Assembly (NCBI RefSeq): GCF_001636695.1
Contig: NZ_LGEL01000019.1
Coordinates: 62,001-126,000 of the forward strand
Direction: 5' to 3'
Source: Pedobacter panaciterrae
GTDB taxonomy: Bacteria > Bacteroidota > Bacteroidia > Sphingobacteriales > Sphingobacteriaceae
DNA: 64,000 nt
In this document: positions 43,858 through 52,553 of the stretch, one piece after another
Position numbering within the stretch: position 1 is the stretch's first letter
How the letters are laid out: each line of letters begins with the position of its first letter
The notes under the pieces: model-generated
What the model was told of the DNA's origin: nothing
Database searches by the model: none
The model's input: only the letters and a program-made list of their open reading frames with translations
Position numbers and translations under genes: made by a program

Positions 43858-45363
43858 ATGAAAAACATATATAAAGCTAGTATTTTAATATCATTTTCAG
43901 CTTTACTGTTAAGTTCCGGATGCAGCAAACTGGACATCAATACGGATCCCAACAGACCACTGGTTGATAAAGCTACGCCAGAGTCATTGTTTCCTGCGGC
44001 AGCTATCTCTACTGCTGGCAGAGTGGGAGGAGATTTATCTATAATTGGAGGCCTCTGGGCGCAATTCTGGACACAGAACAATGGATCCAGCCAATATGTA
44101 ACGTTAGACACCTATGATCTGCAAAACAGTTCTGCATTTATTAATGGGCCTTACTATGAGTTAATGACCGGCGCTTTAAGTGATTATAAGCTCGCGATAG
44201 AAAAATCAGTTGCTAATGAAGATTGGCGCTACAACCTGATGAATACGGTTATGAAAGCTTATACCTATCAGGTACTTGTAGATCTTTTTGATAAGGTTCC
44301 ATACACGGAGGCATTACAGCCGGAGAAATTTCTGCAGCCCAAGTTTGATGATGGATATACGATTTATAAGGCATTGATAGCTGAAATTGATGCGGCTTTG
44401 GCCAAAGATTTTCGATCAACAGCAAATGCTCCTGAAGATGCAAAAATAGATCTGGTTTTTGGCGAACGAGGTAATGCTGCATTTATAACTCAGATGGATA
44501 ATTGGGAAAGGTTTGCCAATACCTTAAAACTAAAGATGTTTTTAAGAATGGCCTATGTAAAACCTGCAGAGGCGGAAGCGGGAATAAAAGCTATGGTTGA
44601 TGCCGATGCTGAGTTTCTTGAAGTAAATGCAGGTGTTACGGCTTATGAAAATGTACCAAACAGGAGTAATCCTTTTTTTGAGTACAATTTCAGGCGGCTA
44701 AATACTACGGACAACCTTAGGTCCAGTGTTACTTTGATCAGTTGGCTGGAAAGTAACAATGATCCACGGGCCCGGGTATATTATGGTCAGGATAGTCCGA
44801 TCTCAGCCATTAATCAGGGAGATTTCTTTAATGCGCCAAATCATCCTGAATATTATGACGCGGTCAATCCCGCAATAAGTCCCACTGCTCCGGTATGGTT
44901 TATTACCGCAGCTGAATCATATTTTATGCAAGCTGAACTTTTTGAACGCTATTACGGAGGGGATGGTGCTGAGCTGATGTATAACCGGGCTGTTACCGCC
45001 GCATTTGCCGAAGCAGGGCTGCCACAACCAAAAAACCTGCTTGAGGGAGCTTATAAATACCCTAAAGCGGGGAACCTTGAAGCAAAAATCAAAGTGATTA
45101 TTGTACAAAAATGGGCTTCATTTTTTGGATCACATGCCCTCGAAGCTTTTTTTGAGCAAAATAGAACAGGTTATCCGGAAATAAGTGCAGTATACTCAAC
45201 AGAACCCGGGTATAAACCAGGGGATTTAGTTTATGTGCCAAGGGGGGTAACAGGAGCCGGAAATTTTCCAAGAAGATTTCTGTATCCTGATTATGAAAAG
45301 AGTAGAAATTCTAATACACCAGCCGAAGTGCCTATTTATACCAAAGTTTGGTGGGGAAAGTAA
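43858..45363 (+). CDS. SusD/RagB family surface lipoprotein
   Basis: A 501-residue lipoprotein with lipobox LSSGC (Cys about 22) and the NTDPN segment found at the mature N-terminus of many SusD-like proteins. Helical TPR-like content and WFITAAESYFMQAE (about 349-362) are typical. It forms the lid of the SusC channel and binds substrate at the cell surface. It begins 40 nt after the susC-like stop. Confidence 0.92.
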   Translation: MKNIYKASILISFSALLLSSGCSKLDINTDPNRPLVDKATPESLFPAAAISTAGRVGGDLSIIGGLWAQFWTQNNGSSQYVTLDTYDLQNSSAFINGPYYELMTGALSDYKLAIEKSVANEDWRYNLMNTVMKAYTYQVLVDLFDKVPYTEALQPEKFLQPKFDDGYTIYKALIAEIDAALAKDFRSTANAPEDAKIDLVFGERGNAAFITQMDNWERFANTLKLKMFLRMAYVKPAEAEAGIKAMVDADAEFLEVNAGVTAYENVPNRSNPFFEYNFRRLNTTDNLRSSVTLISWLESNNDPRARVYYGQDSPISAINQGDFFNAPNHPEYYDAVNPAISPTAPVWFITAAESYFMQAELFERYYGGDGAELMYNRAVTAAFAEAGLPQPKNLLEGAYKYPKAGNLEAKIKVIIVQKWASFFGSHALEAFFEQNRTGYPEISAVYSTEPGYKPGDLVYVPRGVTGAGNFPRRFLYPDYEKSRNSNTPAEVPIYTKVWWGK

Positions 45364-45381
45364 TTACTTAATTAAAGACAA

Positions 45382-45873
45382 ATGAAAAATATAAAAATAC
45401 AAACCTTATTATTTATGGTTATTGCATCCTTATTAGGCTGTAAAAAAGATGTTGATTACGGAGGGACGTCTGTACAAAAGATGTCGGGTGATTGGTATGT
45501 AACCATTAATGATGGAACGGATTATTTTGAGATTTATACATTTAATACTTCTGACAATGATCCAAATCTTTTCTGGATACAGGCAACATCATTAAGGACT
45601 GGTGAAGAAGGAGAGACTAATATTGGTGTTAAAGGCAAAAGTTCGGTTTCACTAAGTGATCAGTCTTTTTCAGGAACAAATATTGAAAATATCTATACTC
45701 GCAGTGAAATCTCAGAATTTGCAATTGCAAATGGAAAGGTCATCACAAATGGGACGGTGGGACCAAGTTCAAAGACGCCAACAGATTCCATTGCTTTTGA
45801 TTTAATTATTGATGGAACAACCTATAAGATTGGGGGCTATCATAAAACAGGATTTATTGAGGATAGACAATAA
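45382..45873 (+). CDS. Putative lipid-binding-like lipoprotein of the SusCD locus
   Basis: A 163-residue lipoprotein (lipobox SLLGC) with a beta-rich body; SGDWYVTI and the end GGYHKTGFIED resemble the lipid-binding putative hydrolase family found beside some SusC/SusD pairs. It follows SusD by 18 nt. It may be the surface substrate-binding component, but its ligand is unknown. Confidence 0.7.
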   Translation: MKNIKIQTLLFMVIASLLGCKKDVDYGGTSVQKMSGDWYVTINDGTDYFEIYTFNTSDNDPNLFWIQATSLRTGEEGETNIGVKGKSSVSLSDQSFSGTNIENIYTRSEISEFAIANGKVITNGTVGPSSKTPTDSIAFDLIIDGTTYKIGGYHKTGFIEDRQ

Positions 45874-45969
45874 TGGTTGTTTTGCAGCTGCTTGTTTATC
45901 AGTATGTTCTGTATGTGTTTTTGATTGTTGTTGTTAGTCAAAGTCATAAAAATATTTAAATTTACGTTA

Positions 45970-47964
45970 ATGTCAGATCTCTCAACATATTCTTTCCGCC
46001 TAAAGCTGGTGATTCTCTTATGCCTTGCAGTTGGTAAATTAAGTGGGCAGGAAAAGCTTGTAGATGATAATATCAGGTATCAGACTGATAGTGCAGCTAT
46101 TAAATCATTATTGGATTCAGGGCTTAAAATTGTTGACGCACACCCTGATAAAGCGGCTGAATATTGTGAAAGGGCATTAGAGATTGCTCGAAATACAGGT
46201 GATTTAAAGGGGCAGATTGCTGCAAACAATGCTTATGTTATTGTGCTTATTGTTCAGGGAAAATATCGGGAAGCACTAGATGTGGCCTCGAAAGCGGTGG
46301 AAATGAGTAAGCAAATCAAAAGCGATAGGCATTTAGCTAAATCGTATTCAAGGAAGGGATTATCTGGTATTTTTTTAGGGCATTTTCAAATGGCAGCTAA
46401 TAATTTACTTGATGCTGCAATAATTTTGGAAAGAATTGGAAGTAAGTTAGAGATTCAAAGATCTTTAAATTCTCTTTCGATTGTTTTTACTGAACTTAAG
46501 GATAAGAAAAAATCATTAGATTATGCATTAAAGGCCGAACGTCTGGGAAAGACTAATAATGATACATCGGCCAATATAATGACACTAATGCAGCTTGCCC
46601 GAGCCCGGGCGTTGAATGGTGAATTTGAAATATCAAATACCCTTTTTGATAAATTACTAACCTCGGTACAAAAAACGAAGGATACGGCAACATTAACGTA
46701 CACTTATGTGTACATGGCTGAACTGGCTATTCAGGAACAAAAATACAGGAAGGCTCTTGACCTATACCAGATAGCATATAAACTTGCCCTTATGCTAAAA
46801 ATACCTGATTGCTTAATTTACACCAATGGAGGGTTAGCAAGAACTTATTACGAACTGCATGATTATCAAAAATCAGAATATCATCTCCTCCAGGGGATGC
46901 ATTATGCCCGGCGGTCAGAATCTGAGAATATGCTTCGAGAGCTTTTATTATTAGGTGCCGAGCTTAAAGAAAAGCAAAATAACTTGCGGTCTGCCCTGCT
47001 CTATAGAAAAGAATATGAGAAGTTAAATGCTAAACTGTTAAGTCTTGATCTGCAGCAGAATATACAGCGGTTAGAGGCTGAGTTTCAAAACTCTGTGAAA
47101 GAGAGGGAGATTGCCCAGCAAAAATTACTTAATGCTAAAAACCAATTAAGGATTGCTCAGAAGGATAGTTATATAGTATTATCAACTTTTGTAATTGTTG
47201 TTCTTTCAGTGTTAATCCTTATGGTCTACTTATGGTACAGGCATAAACAAAGGATTGCAGATAAGAATCTTGTTTTACTTCAAAAGGAGAAAGAAATGCA
47301 AGTGCTTCGGGCTATGATGGATGGGGAAGAAACTGAGCGATCGAGACTAGCCAAAGATCTGCATGACGGTGTTGGTGGACTGCTATCTGCAACAAAAATG
47401 CACTTGAGCATTTTGCAGAATGATCAGAGTTTCCCGGATATTCATAATCATTTTAATCATACCGTCTCTATGCTGGACAGTGCCTCTCATGAAATTAGAA
47501 TGATTGCACATAATCTTGCACCGGAACTATTAGTGAAATTTGGCTTAAATAAAGCATTGGGAACATACTTCGCCAGACTGCAATCGCCAGGGTTCAAGAT
47601 CGACTATTTAAAGGTAGGGGAAGTACCCCGATTGGAAACCAATTTTGAGTTATTAGTTTACCGTGTAATGCAAGAACTAATAAATAATGTGATTAAACAT
47701 GCGCACGCAAATTATGTGCTGGTGCAGATGAGTTACCATGAAGAAGCATTATCAATCACCGTTGAGGATAATGGAATAGGGTTAGAACCCGGGAAAAGTG
47801 AAGGCCTTGGGTTCAGTAATTTAAAATCGAGATTAGACGCCGTAAATGGATACATAGAAATTGATTCATCTCCTGGCAATGGAACCACAGTTTTTGTAGA
47901 ATTTGATGTTAAAAAACATATTAAGAAGGAAAAAGAACTGATTATACAAAATACAAGTTTATGA
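45970..47964 (+). CDS. TPR-containing sensor histidine kinase (NarL/LuxR-partner type)
   Basis: Start taken at ATG 45970 (MSDLSTYSF). A 664-residue protein: signal-like N-terminus, TPR repeats (about 50-370) likely in the periplasm, a coiled coil, one membrane helix (YIVLSTFVIVVLSVLILMVY), a HisKA_3 box with phosphoacceptor His in AKDLHDGVGG, and an ATPase domain with NNVIKHAHA, DNGIGLEPG and GLGFSNLKSRL. Its stop overlaps the response regulator by 4 nt. Position behind the SusCD genes suggests it controls or senses their activity. Confidence 0.9.
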   Translation: MSDLSTYSFRLKLVILLCLAVGKLSGQEKLVDDNIRYQTDSAAIKSLLDSGLKIVDAHPDKAAEYCERALEIARNTGDLKGQIAANNAYVIVLIVQGKYREALDVASKAVEMSKQIKSDRHLAKSYSRKGLSGIFLGHFQMAANNLLDAAIILERIGSKLEIQRSLNSLSIVFTELKDKKKSLDYALKAERLGKTNNDTSANIMTLMQLARARALNGEFEISNTLFDKLLTSVQKTKDTATLTYTYVYMAELAIQEQKYRKALDLYQIAYKLALMLKIPDCLIYTNGGLARTYYELHDYQKSEYHLLQGMHYARRSESENMLRELLLLGAELKEKQNNLRSALLYRKEYEKLNAKLLSLDLQQNIQRLEAEFQNSVKEREIAQQKLLNAKNQLRIAQKDSYIVLSTFVIVVLSVLILMVYLWYRHKQRIADKNLVLLQKEKEMQVLRAMMDGEETERSRLAKDLHDGVGGLLSATKMHLSILQNDQSFPDIHNHFNHTVSMLDSASHEIRMIAHNLAPELLVKFGLNKALGTYFARLQSPGFKIDYLKVGEVPRLETNFELLVYRVMQELINNVIKHAHANYVLVQMSYHEEALSITVEDNGIGLEPGKSEGLGFSNLKSRLDAVNGYIEIDSSPGNGTTVFVEFDVKKHIKKEKELIIQNTSL

Positions 47965-48599
47965 TACCTATTACTATTGGAATAGCTGATGACCATTTAT
48001 TGGTTATCCAGGGCATAAAGGCAATGCTGAGCAAAAAGAGCCATTTGAATATTATATTCTTCGCAGAGAATGGTAAATCCTTGTTAAATAATCTGAAAAT
48101 CGCATTGCCGGATATATTGTTACTGGACATCCAAATGCCCGATATGAGTGGGATTGATCTTTGCCAGCAGATCACAAAAGATTACCCTTCTGTAAAGATC
48201 TTGGCTTTAACGAATATGGACGAGTCATTTTACGTGAAGCAGATGATCCGTAACGGTGCGGCGGGATATTTACTTAAAAATACAGACCAGCTTACCATGA
48301 TAAATGCAATTGAAGAGGTCATGATGGGAAATCAATATCTTGATAAACAGATTCAAAAGAACCTGATGGATGAAATGCTTTTAGGTAAAAAAAGATCGGC
48401 CCAACAGGTAGTGCTAACAAAAAGAGAATTGGAAATACTAGGGTTAATTGCAAAGGAATTTACCAATCACGAGATCGCGGAAAGTCTTTTTATTAGCTTA
48501 AGAACTGTACAAACCCATCGTTTAAATATCAGCCATAAGCTAAATGCTAAGAATATGGTTAGCCTTGTTAAAGAAGCATATAAGAGAGGACTTATCTAA
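47961..48599 (+). CDS. Response regulator with LuxR-type HTH (NarL family)
   Basis: A 212-residue protein: receiver domain (1-120) with phosphoacceptor Asp in ILLLDIQMPDMSG and Lys in GYLLKNTD, and a C-terminal LuxR helix-turn-helix (LTKRELEILGLIAKEFTNHEIAE, written here in its first half as LTKRELEILGLIA). It is the partner of the TPR kinase, with a 4-nt ATGA overlap, and probably regulates transcription of the neighbouring SusCD operon. Confidence 0.93.
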   Translation: MIPITIGIADDHLLVIQGIKAMLSKKSHLNIIFFAENGKSLLNNLKIALPDILLLDIQMPDMSGIDLCQQITKDYPSVKILALTNMDESFYVKQMIRNGAAGYLLKNTDQLTMINAIEEVMMGNQYLDKQIQKNLMDEMLLGKKRSAQQVVLTKRELEILGLIAKEFTNHEIAESLFISLRTVQTHRLNISHKLNAKNMVSLVKEAYKRGLI

Positions 48600-48694
48600 A
48601 AACTAAGTAAATTACGTATTTATAAAACTCCCGCGGGGTGCGGATGTGCTGTGTATTCCGTGCTTTTAATTTTACCTAAACAAAATTAAAGGCA

Positions 48695-48925
48695 ATGGAA
48701 AAGACTTACATCTCTGGCATTAATGCCAAAATAATTATCCCTACTTCTGACTGTATTAAGAAATACTGCGAACTGAAGTCGTTGGGTGTTAACTTTATAA
48801 AAGCCCCGGCATACTCCCGCCGTGGTTTATCAGCAGATTTTATTGATGCTTTCGGTAATGAATGCTCAATACTGGAAGAAAGGAATTATCAATCTTCATA
48901 CGCATTCTGTGATGAGATACGTTAG
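48695..48925 (+). CDS. Half-size VOC (glyoxalase-fold) protein, possibly a gene remnant
   Basis: A 76-residue protein matching only one beta-alpha-beta-beta-beta module of the vicinal oxygen chelate fold: SLGVNFIKAPAY, then GLSADFIDAFGNECSILEE, which resembles the C-terminal half of glyoxalase/bleomycin-resistance proteins. A normal VOC protein has two such modules in about 120 residues. No first module is found in the 95 nt upstream. The 3' end overlaps the AraC-type gene by 14 nt. It may be a remnant or a genuine single-module protein that dimerises. Confidence 0.55.
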   Translation: MEKTYISGINAKIIIPTSDCIKKYCELKSLGVNFIKAPAYSRRGLSADFIDAFGNECSILEERNYQSSYAFCDEIR

Positions 48926-49793
48926 GGAGTTAAGCAATCGTAACAGGATATCCTGCGATACTGTTCGAAATTCTACTGCGGAGATGCAGGAGGATCATCA
49001 CACCTTTAAATTCGTTTTTAAAGGACAGCAGGATTACCTGATGGCAAAACGTAAGGTTAGTATCTTTCCTGATAGCTTCCTTTTTCTGCCACCTGGTACA
49101 AACTATACAAGTATTGTTGATTCTTACGATCCTGTAGACGTTTTTTCGGTTTCGGTTAGTGCTAACTTTCTATCGGATTTCCATAACTCTTATTACAGTA
49201 GTACAGACTTACTGCTGGCAGCTCCTGAAGCCTCGAACCAGGTTCCGGAAATCATGGAATCCTTTTATCCTTTTAGTGGTGATATGCGATTTACCGTAAT
49301 GCATTTATATCAAAGATTAATAGAAGGAGAAGCTGATGAATTACTGATCAATGAATATCTGCATCATTGTTTGTTAAATTTTTACAGGATAAGGGGCCGG
49401 GAAATCAATAGCCGAATGGAAAGGCTGGGAGCTTTAAAGGCAAGCACCAGACAAGAGTTGTTTAAGCGATTGATACTTGCAAAGGAATTTATTAGCAATA
49501 ATTATAATAAGAAGTTTAACCTGAATGATGTTGCACGGTTTTCTTGTTTGTCTGTAAATCATTTACTAAGGACTTTTAAGGAAGCTTATGGAATATCTCC
49601 ATACCAGTTTTTAACACAAGTAAGACTTGATAGGGCTAAATATTTTCTGGAGCATACAGATTATCAGGTTGCATATACTTCAATGTTGGTGGGTTTTGAA
49701 TCTGTAAGCTCTTTTATTAGGGTGTTTAAAAGCACATTTAATGTTACTCCTCTTAAGTACAAAAACTTAAGCTCAATAAAGAAGCCATGTTAA
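48912..49793 (+). CDS. AraC family transcriptional regulator
   Basis: Start taken at ATG 48912 (MRYVRELSN); earlier in-frame codons run through the VOC-like gene. 293 residues: an N-terminal cupin-like sensing domain (FLFLPPGTNYTS) and the C-terminal AraC double HTH (about 195-288), with KFNLNDVARFSCLSVNHLLR and VGFESVSSFIRVFKSTFNVTP. The ligand is unknown. It overlaps the next gene by 7 nt and may control the exported proteins that follow. Confidence 0.88.
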   Translation: MRYVRELSNRNRISCDTVRNSTAEMQEDHHTFKFVFKGQQDYLMAKRKVSIFPDSFLFLPPGTNYTSIVDSYDPVDVFSVSVSANFLSDFHNSYYSSTDLLLAAPEASNQVPEIMESFYPFSGDMRFTVMHLYQRLIEGEADELLINEYLHHCLLNFYRIRGREINSRMERLGALKASTRQELFKRLILAKEFISNNYNKKFNLNDVARFSCLSVNHLLRTFKEAYGISPYQFLTQVRLDRAKYFLEHTDYQVAYTSMLVGFESVSSFIRVFKSTFNVTPLKYKNLSSIKKPC

Positions 49794-50605
49794 GGTTGCT
49801 GATGGTTTTATTGGCTCTGGCGTGTTTTAGCCCTTTTATATGCAGCGGACATTCAGACACCACAGTTATTGCAGCTGAACGTGCGTATTTTGAGTTACCT
49901 GATAAAAAGATAGGCATACTCAAGTCTATATATGAAAAGCAGAATTTAAGCTTTCTGGTGTTGCATGATGATGAGAATACGGGACTAAATGCTGCCAGAA
50001 CTTTCTGTAGAAGTAATGGGGGGACACTGACCGAGCTTCAGTATGGGAATGTTAGAAATATCTCTTTTGGGGGACAATTGCCAAGATTTGCATTTGATCC
50101 GAATCAGATATTTAACAACAAAGGGCTGCAAAAAAGCTTAAAAACCTACAGTGTTGGTAAAGCTAACGAGGCTATGGTAAAGATGGTTCGTGGACTTGCA
50201 CTATCCTTACTTGATATTTATAAACCGGATAGTTTAGGGTATATAATTACGCTTCATAATAATACCGACGGAAATTTTGGTATCCAGTCCTATCAGCCTG
50301 GAGGATACTTGTTTGGGGTGGCAGACAGTGTTTATGTTAATCCGGAGATGGATGCCGACGACCTGGTATTTGTTACAGAACCGGTATTCTTCAATTATCT
50401 GAAACAGCAAAATATCAATACCGTTCTGCAAAGCAAAAGTGCTTTAGATGGCTCATTATCCGTATATGCTCAGATGAACAGAATTCCGTATGTGAACATA
50501 GAGGTTGAGCACGGCCATGATGAAGAACATTTACGCTTAATTTATGTAGTTGAGCAGATGTTTAAGGAAGTAAGGTTTAACGAGTTTTATGCAAAAAGTA
50601 AATGA
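49787..50605 (+). CDS. Exported protein with M14/AstE-like zinc-site features
   Basis: A 272-residue protein with a signal peptide (about 1-20). HDDEN (about 59-63) gives an H-x-x-E pair as in zinc carboxypeptidases and succinylglutamate desuccinylase-like enzymes; ITLHNNTDG (about 153) supplies a third His, and EVEHGHDEEH near the C-terminus has a possible catalytic Glu. These features suggest an M14-like hydrolase of the periplasm, perhaps on cell-wall peptides, but the overall match is weak. It overlaps both the AraC gene (7 nt) and possibly the OmpA-domain gene. Confidence 0.55.
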   Translation: MLRLLMVLLALACFSPFICSGHSDTTVIAAERAYFELPDKKIGILKSIYEKQNLSFLVLHDDENTGLNAARTFCRSNGGTLTELQYGNVRNISFGGQLPRFAFDPNQIFNNKGLQKSLKTYSVGKANEAMVKMVRGLALSLLDIYKPDSLGYIITLHNNTDGNFGIQSYQPGGYLFGVADSVYVNPEMDADDLVFVTEPVFFNYLKQQNINTVLQSKSALDGSLSVYAQMNRIPYVNIEVEHGHDEEHLRLIYVVEQMFKEVRFNEFYAKSK

Positions 50606-50661
50606 AACAGCCAGGGACATTTTTTAACAAGCTATTATTAACAATTTATATAAATTTTCTA

Positions 50662-51990
50662 ATGAAAACTATTAGGTCAAATGAGAGAAAGCAAAGTATT
50701 AAGTACAAAAAAAGTATAATAACATTACTTATTGTATCGTTTTGTGCTTTCTCCGGGAATGCTCAGTTCCTTAAACATCTGGGTAAAAATGTAGCAGAAA
50801 GAGCTGTAGAACGTGGTGCAAATAAGGCTGCAGATAAAGTTGTAGACAAGCAGATTGATAAAGCATTTGAAGAAAAGGAAAAAGCCGAGAAGGGAAAGAA
50901 CAGTGCTGCTGAAACAGCTGAAGAGAAGCAGGAACAAATCACAAGTTATTCGAAGTTCGATTTTATTCCGGGAGAACAAGTCTTGTATGCAGAGGATTTT
51001 GTGCAGGATAATATTGGAGAACTTCCACTAAACTGGAATTCTAATGCCAATGGTGTTCTGGTTGGTGTGGAATCTCCAAAAGGTAATTGGTTAAAATTAA
51101 GCAAGGGTAAGTATTTGTCCGGAAGCAAGCTAAAAACGTTCGGGAATGATTATACGATTGAGTGGGACATGATTTTAAATGTGGTTTCTAAATCAGGATA
51201 TTATCTTCCTCCGGTGTTATTTGGAGCCTTTAGTAGTGGTACTGACGCAAATGATGATAATAAGTTTTTAAGGGATCATAGATTGGTTAACGCATTTGAG
51301 TTTAAAATAGATCCAAATGAAAAGCTAAATACAGCAATTGAGATGCGTAGCTATAATGCCAATAAAGAGACCTTTCGTAACGATCGTAAAACTTTAAGTG
51401 CATTTGGAAAAACGATACGAAAAGTTGCCCATTATGCCCTTTCAATTCAGGGAAGTCGATTGCGATTATGGATTGATGAGGTTAAGGTAATTGATGTACC
51501 TAAGGCAGTCAATCTCGGGTCTCCAATTAATCAATTATTTTTTGGATCGGAGACAACAGGCGGATACGACGATGAGAATTACAGCTACCTGATCTCTAAC
51601 ATTAAGGTGGCTTCAGGAAAACCAGATACCCGATCTAAATTGATCACAGAGGGAAAATTCGTAACCTCAGGAATTTTGTTTGACGTGAATTCAGATCAAA
51701 TTAAACCCCAGTCGTATGCTGTTCTTAAAGAAATTGGGGATGCTTTAACGGCAAATCCTGATGTTAAGATCAAAATTACGGGACATACGGATTCAGACGG
51801 AAGTGCAGCTTCGAACCTCACATTGTCTAAAAAACGAGCAGAATCCGTTAAGAAGTTCCTGAATACTACTTTCTCTATAAAGGAAGATAGAATGGAGACA
51901 GATGGGAAAGGACTAACCTTGCCTATTGCAGATAACAAAACTCCTGCAGGAAAAGCTTCAAATAGAAGAGTTGAATTTGTTAAGCTTTAG
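50662..51990 (+). CDS. OmpA-domain cell-envelope protein
   Basis: Start taken at ATG 50662, giving a signal peptide ending SGNAQ; an earlier ATG at 50602 overlaps the upstream stop by 4 nt and would add a second hydrophobic stretch. The protein has a charged, Ala/Lys-rich helical N-terminal part (about 25-75), a beta-sandwich-like domain resembling a laminin-G/lectin fold, and a C-terminal OmpA domain (about 340-442) with ILFDVNSDQIKP and ITGHTDSDGS, which binds peptidoglycan. It probably tethers an outer-membrane or periplasmic assembly. Confidence 0.87.
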   Translation: MKTIRSNERKQSIKYKKSIITLLIVSFCAFSGNAQFLKHLGKNVAERAVERGANKAADKVVDKQIDKAFEEKEKAEKGKNSAAETAEEKQEQITSYSKFDFIPGEQVLYAEDFVQDNIGELPLNWNSNANGVLVGVESPKGNWLKLSKGKYLSGSKLKTFGNDYTIEWDMILNVVSKSGYYLPPVLFGAFSSGTDANDDNKFLRDHRLVNAFEFKIDPNEKLNTAIEMRSYNANKETFRNDRKTLSAFGKTIRKVAHYALSIQGSRLRLWIDEVKVIDVPKAVNLGSPINQLFFGSETTGGYDDENYSYLISNIKVASGKPDTRSKLITEGKFVTSGILFDVNSDQIKPQSYAVLKEIGDALTANPDVKIKITGHTDSDGSAASNLTLSKKRAESVKKFLNTTFSIKEDRMETDGKGLTLPIADNKTPAGKASNRRVEFVKL

Positions 51991-52004
51991 TTGGTATGAT
52001 TGGG

Positions 52005-52048
52005 AGGTTCATAAAAACAGCATATTTTTTGTTTAAATTTATGAACCT
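52005..52048 (+). terminator. Possible terminator after the OmpA-domain gene
   Basis: AGGTTCATAAA (52005-52015) pairs exactly with TTTATGAACCT (52038-52048); the 22-nt loop is longer than usual and only a weak T tract follows. Confidence 0.45.
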
Positions 52049-52066
52049 TTCTAATCGAACAATATC

Positions 52067-52480
52067 ATGTGGTGGATATATGCTTTATTATCAGCTTTTT
52101 TTGCTTCACTAACCGCCATTTTTGGTAAAATAGGGGTTACTAACGTTAATTCAGATTTAGCAATGGCTATTCGGACCGTTGTAATCGTAATTGTAGCTTG
52201 GGGAATTGTAATGGCTCGTGGTGAATTTAAAGGGATTCATGAGCTTTCAAAACATACACTTCTATTCCTTTTTCTTTCAGGACTGGCAACCGGGCTGTCC
52301 TGGATTTTTTATTATAAAGCGTTACAAATTGGGAAAGTATCTCAGGTAGCACCGGTGGATAAATTAAGTGTTGCCCTAACGATAATTCTTTCAATTATTT
52401 TCCTAAAAGAGGTTTTGACCCTTAAAGTGGCCATTGGAGCGATACTTATTATCCTTGGAACCTTTGTTTTAATCTCTTAA
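52067..52480 (+). CDS. EamA-type membrane transporter, half size
   Basis: A 137-residue protein with five hydrophobic helices, one EamA repeat (DMT superfamily). SWIFYYKALQIGKVSQVAPVDKLS and FLKEVLTLKVAIGAILIILG contain family marks (YYKALQ, FLKEVLT). Classic DMT transporters carry two repeats in about 300 residues, so this one should work as a dimer. The substrate is unknown. Confidence 0.88.
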   Translation: MWWIYALLSAFFASLTAIFGKIGVTNVNSDLAMAIRTVVIVIVAWGIVMARGEFKGIHELSKHTLLFLFLSGLATGLSWIFYYKALQIGKVSQVAPVDKLSVALTIILSIIFLKEVLTLKVAIGAILIILGTFVLIS

Positions 52481-52500
52481 AACTACCAGCAAAAAAAGTG

Positions 52501-52508
52501 TATTTTTG
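52501..52508 (+). promoter_or_regulatory. Possible -7 promoter box of argH
   Basis: TATTTTTG fits TAnnTTTG and lies 45 nt before the ATG. No clear -33 TTG is found at a fitting distance. A short stem, ACCTG/CAGGT near 52520-52536, follows in the leader. Confidence 0.3.
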
Positions 52509-52553
52509 CACAAAACCTTACCTGGACAATGCAGGTGTCTATAATAGATTATA

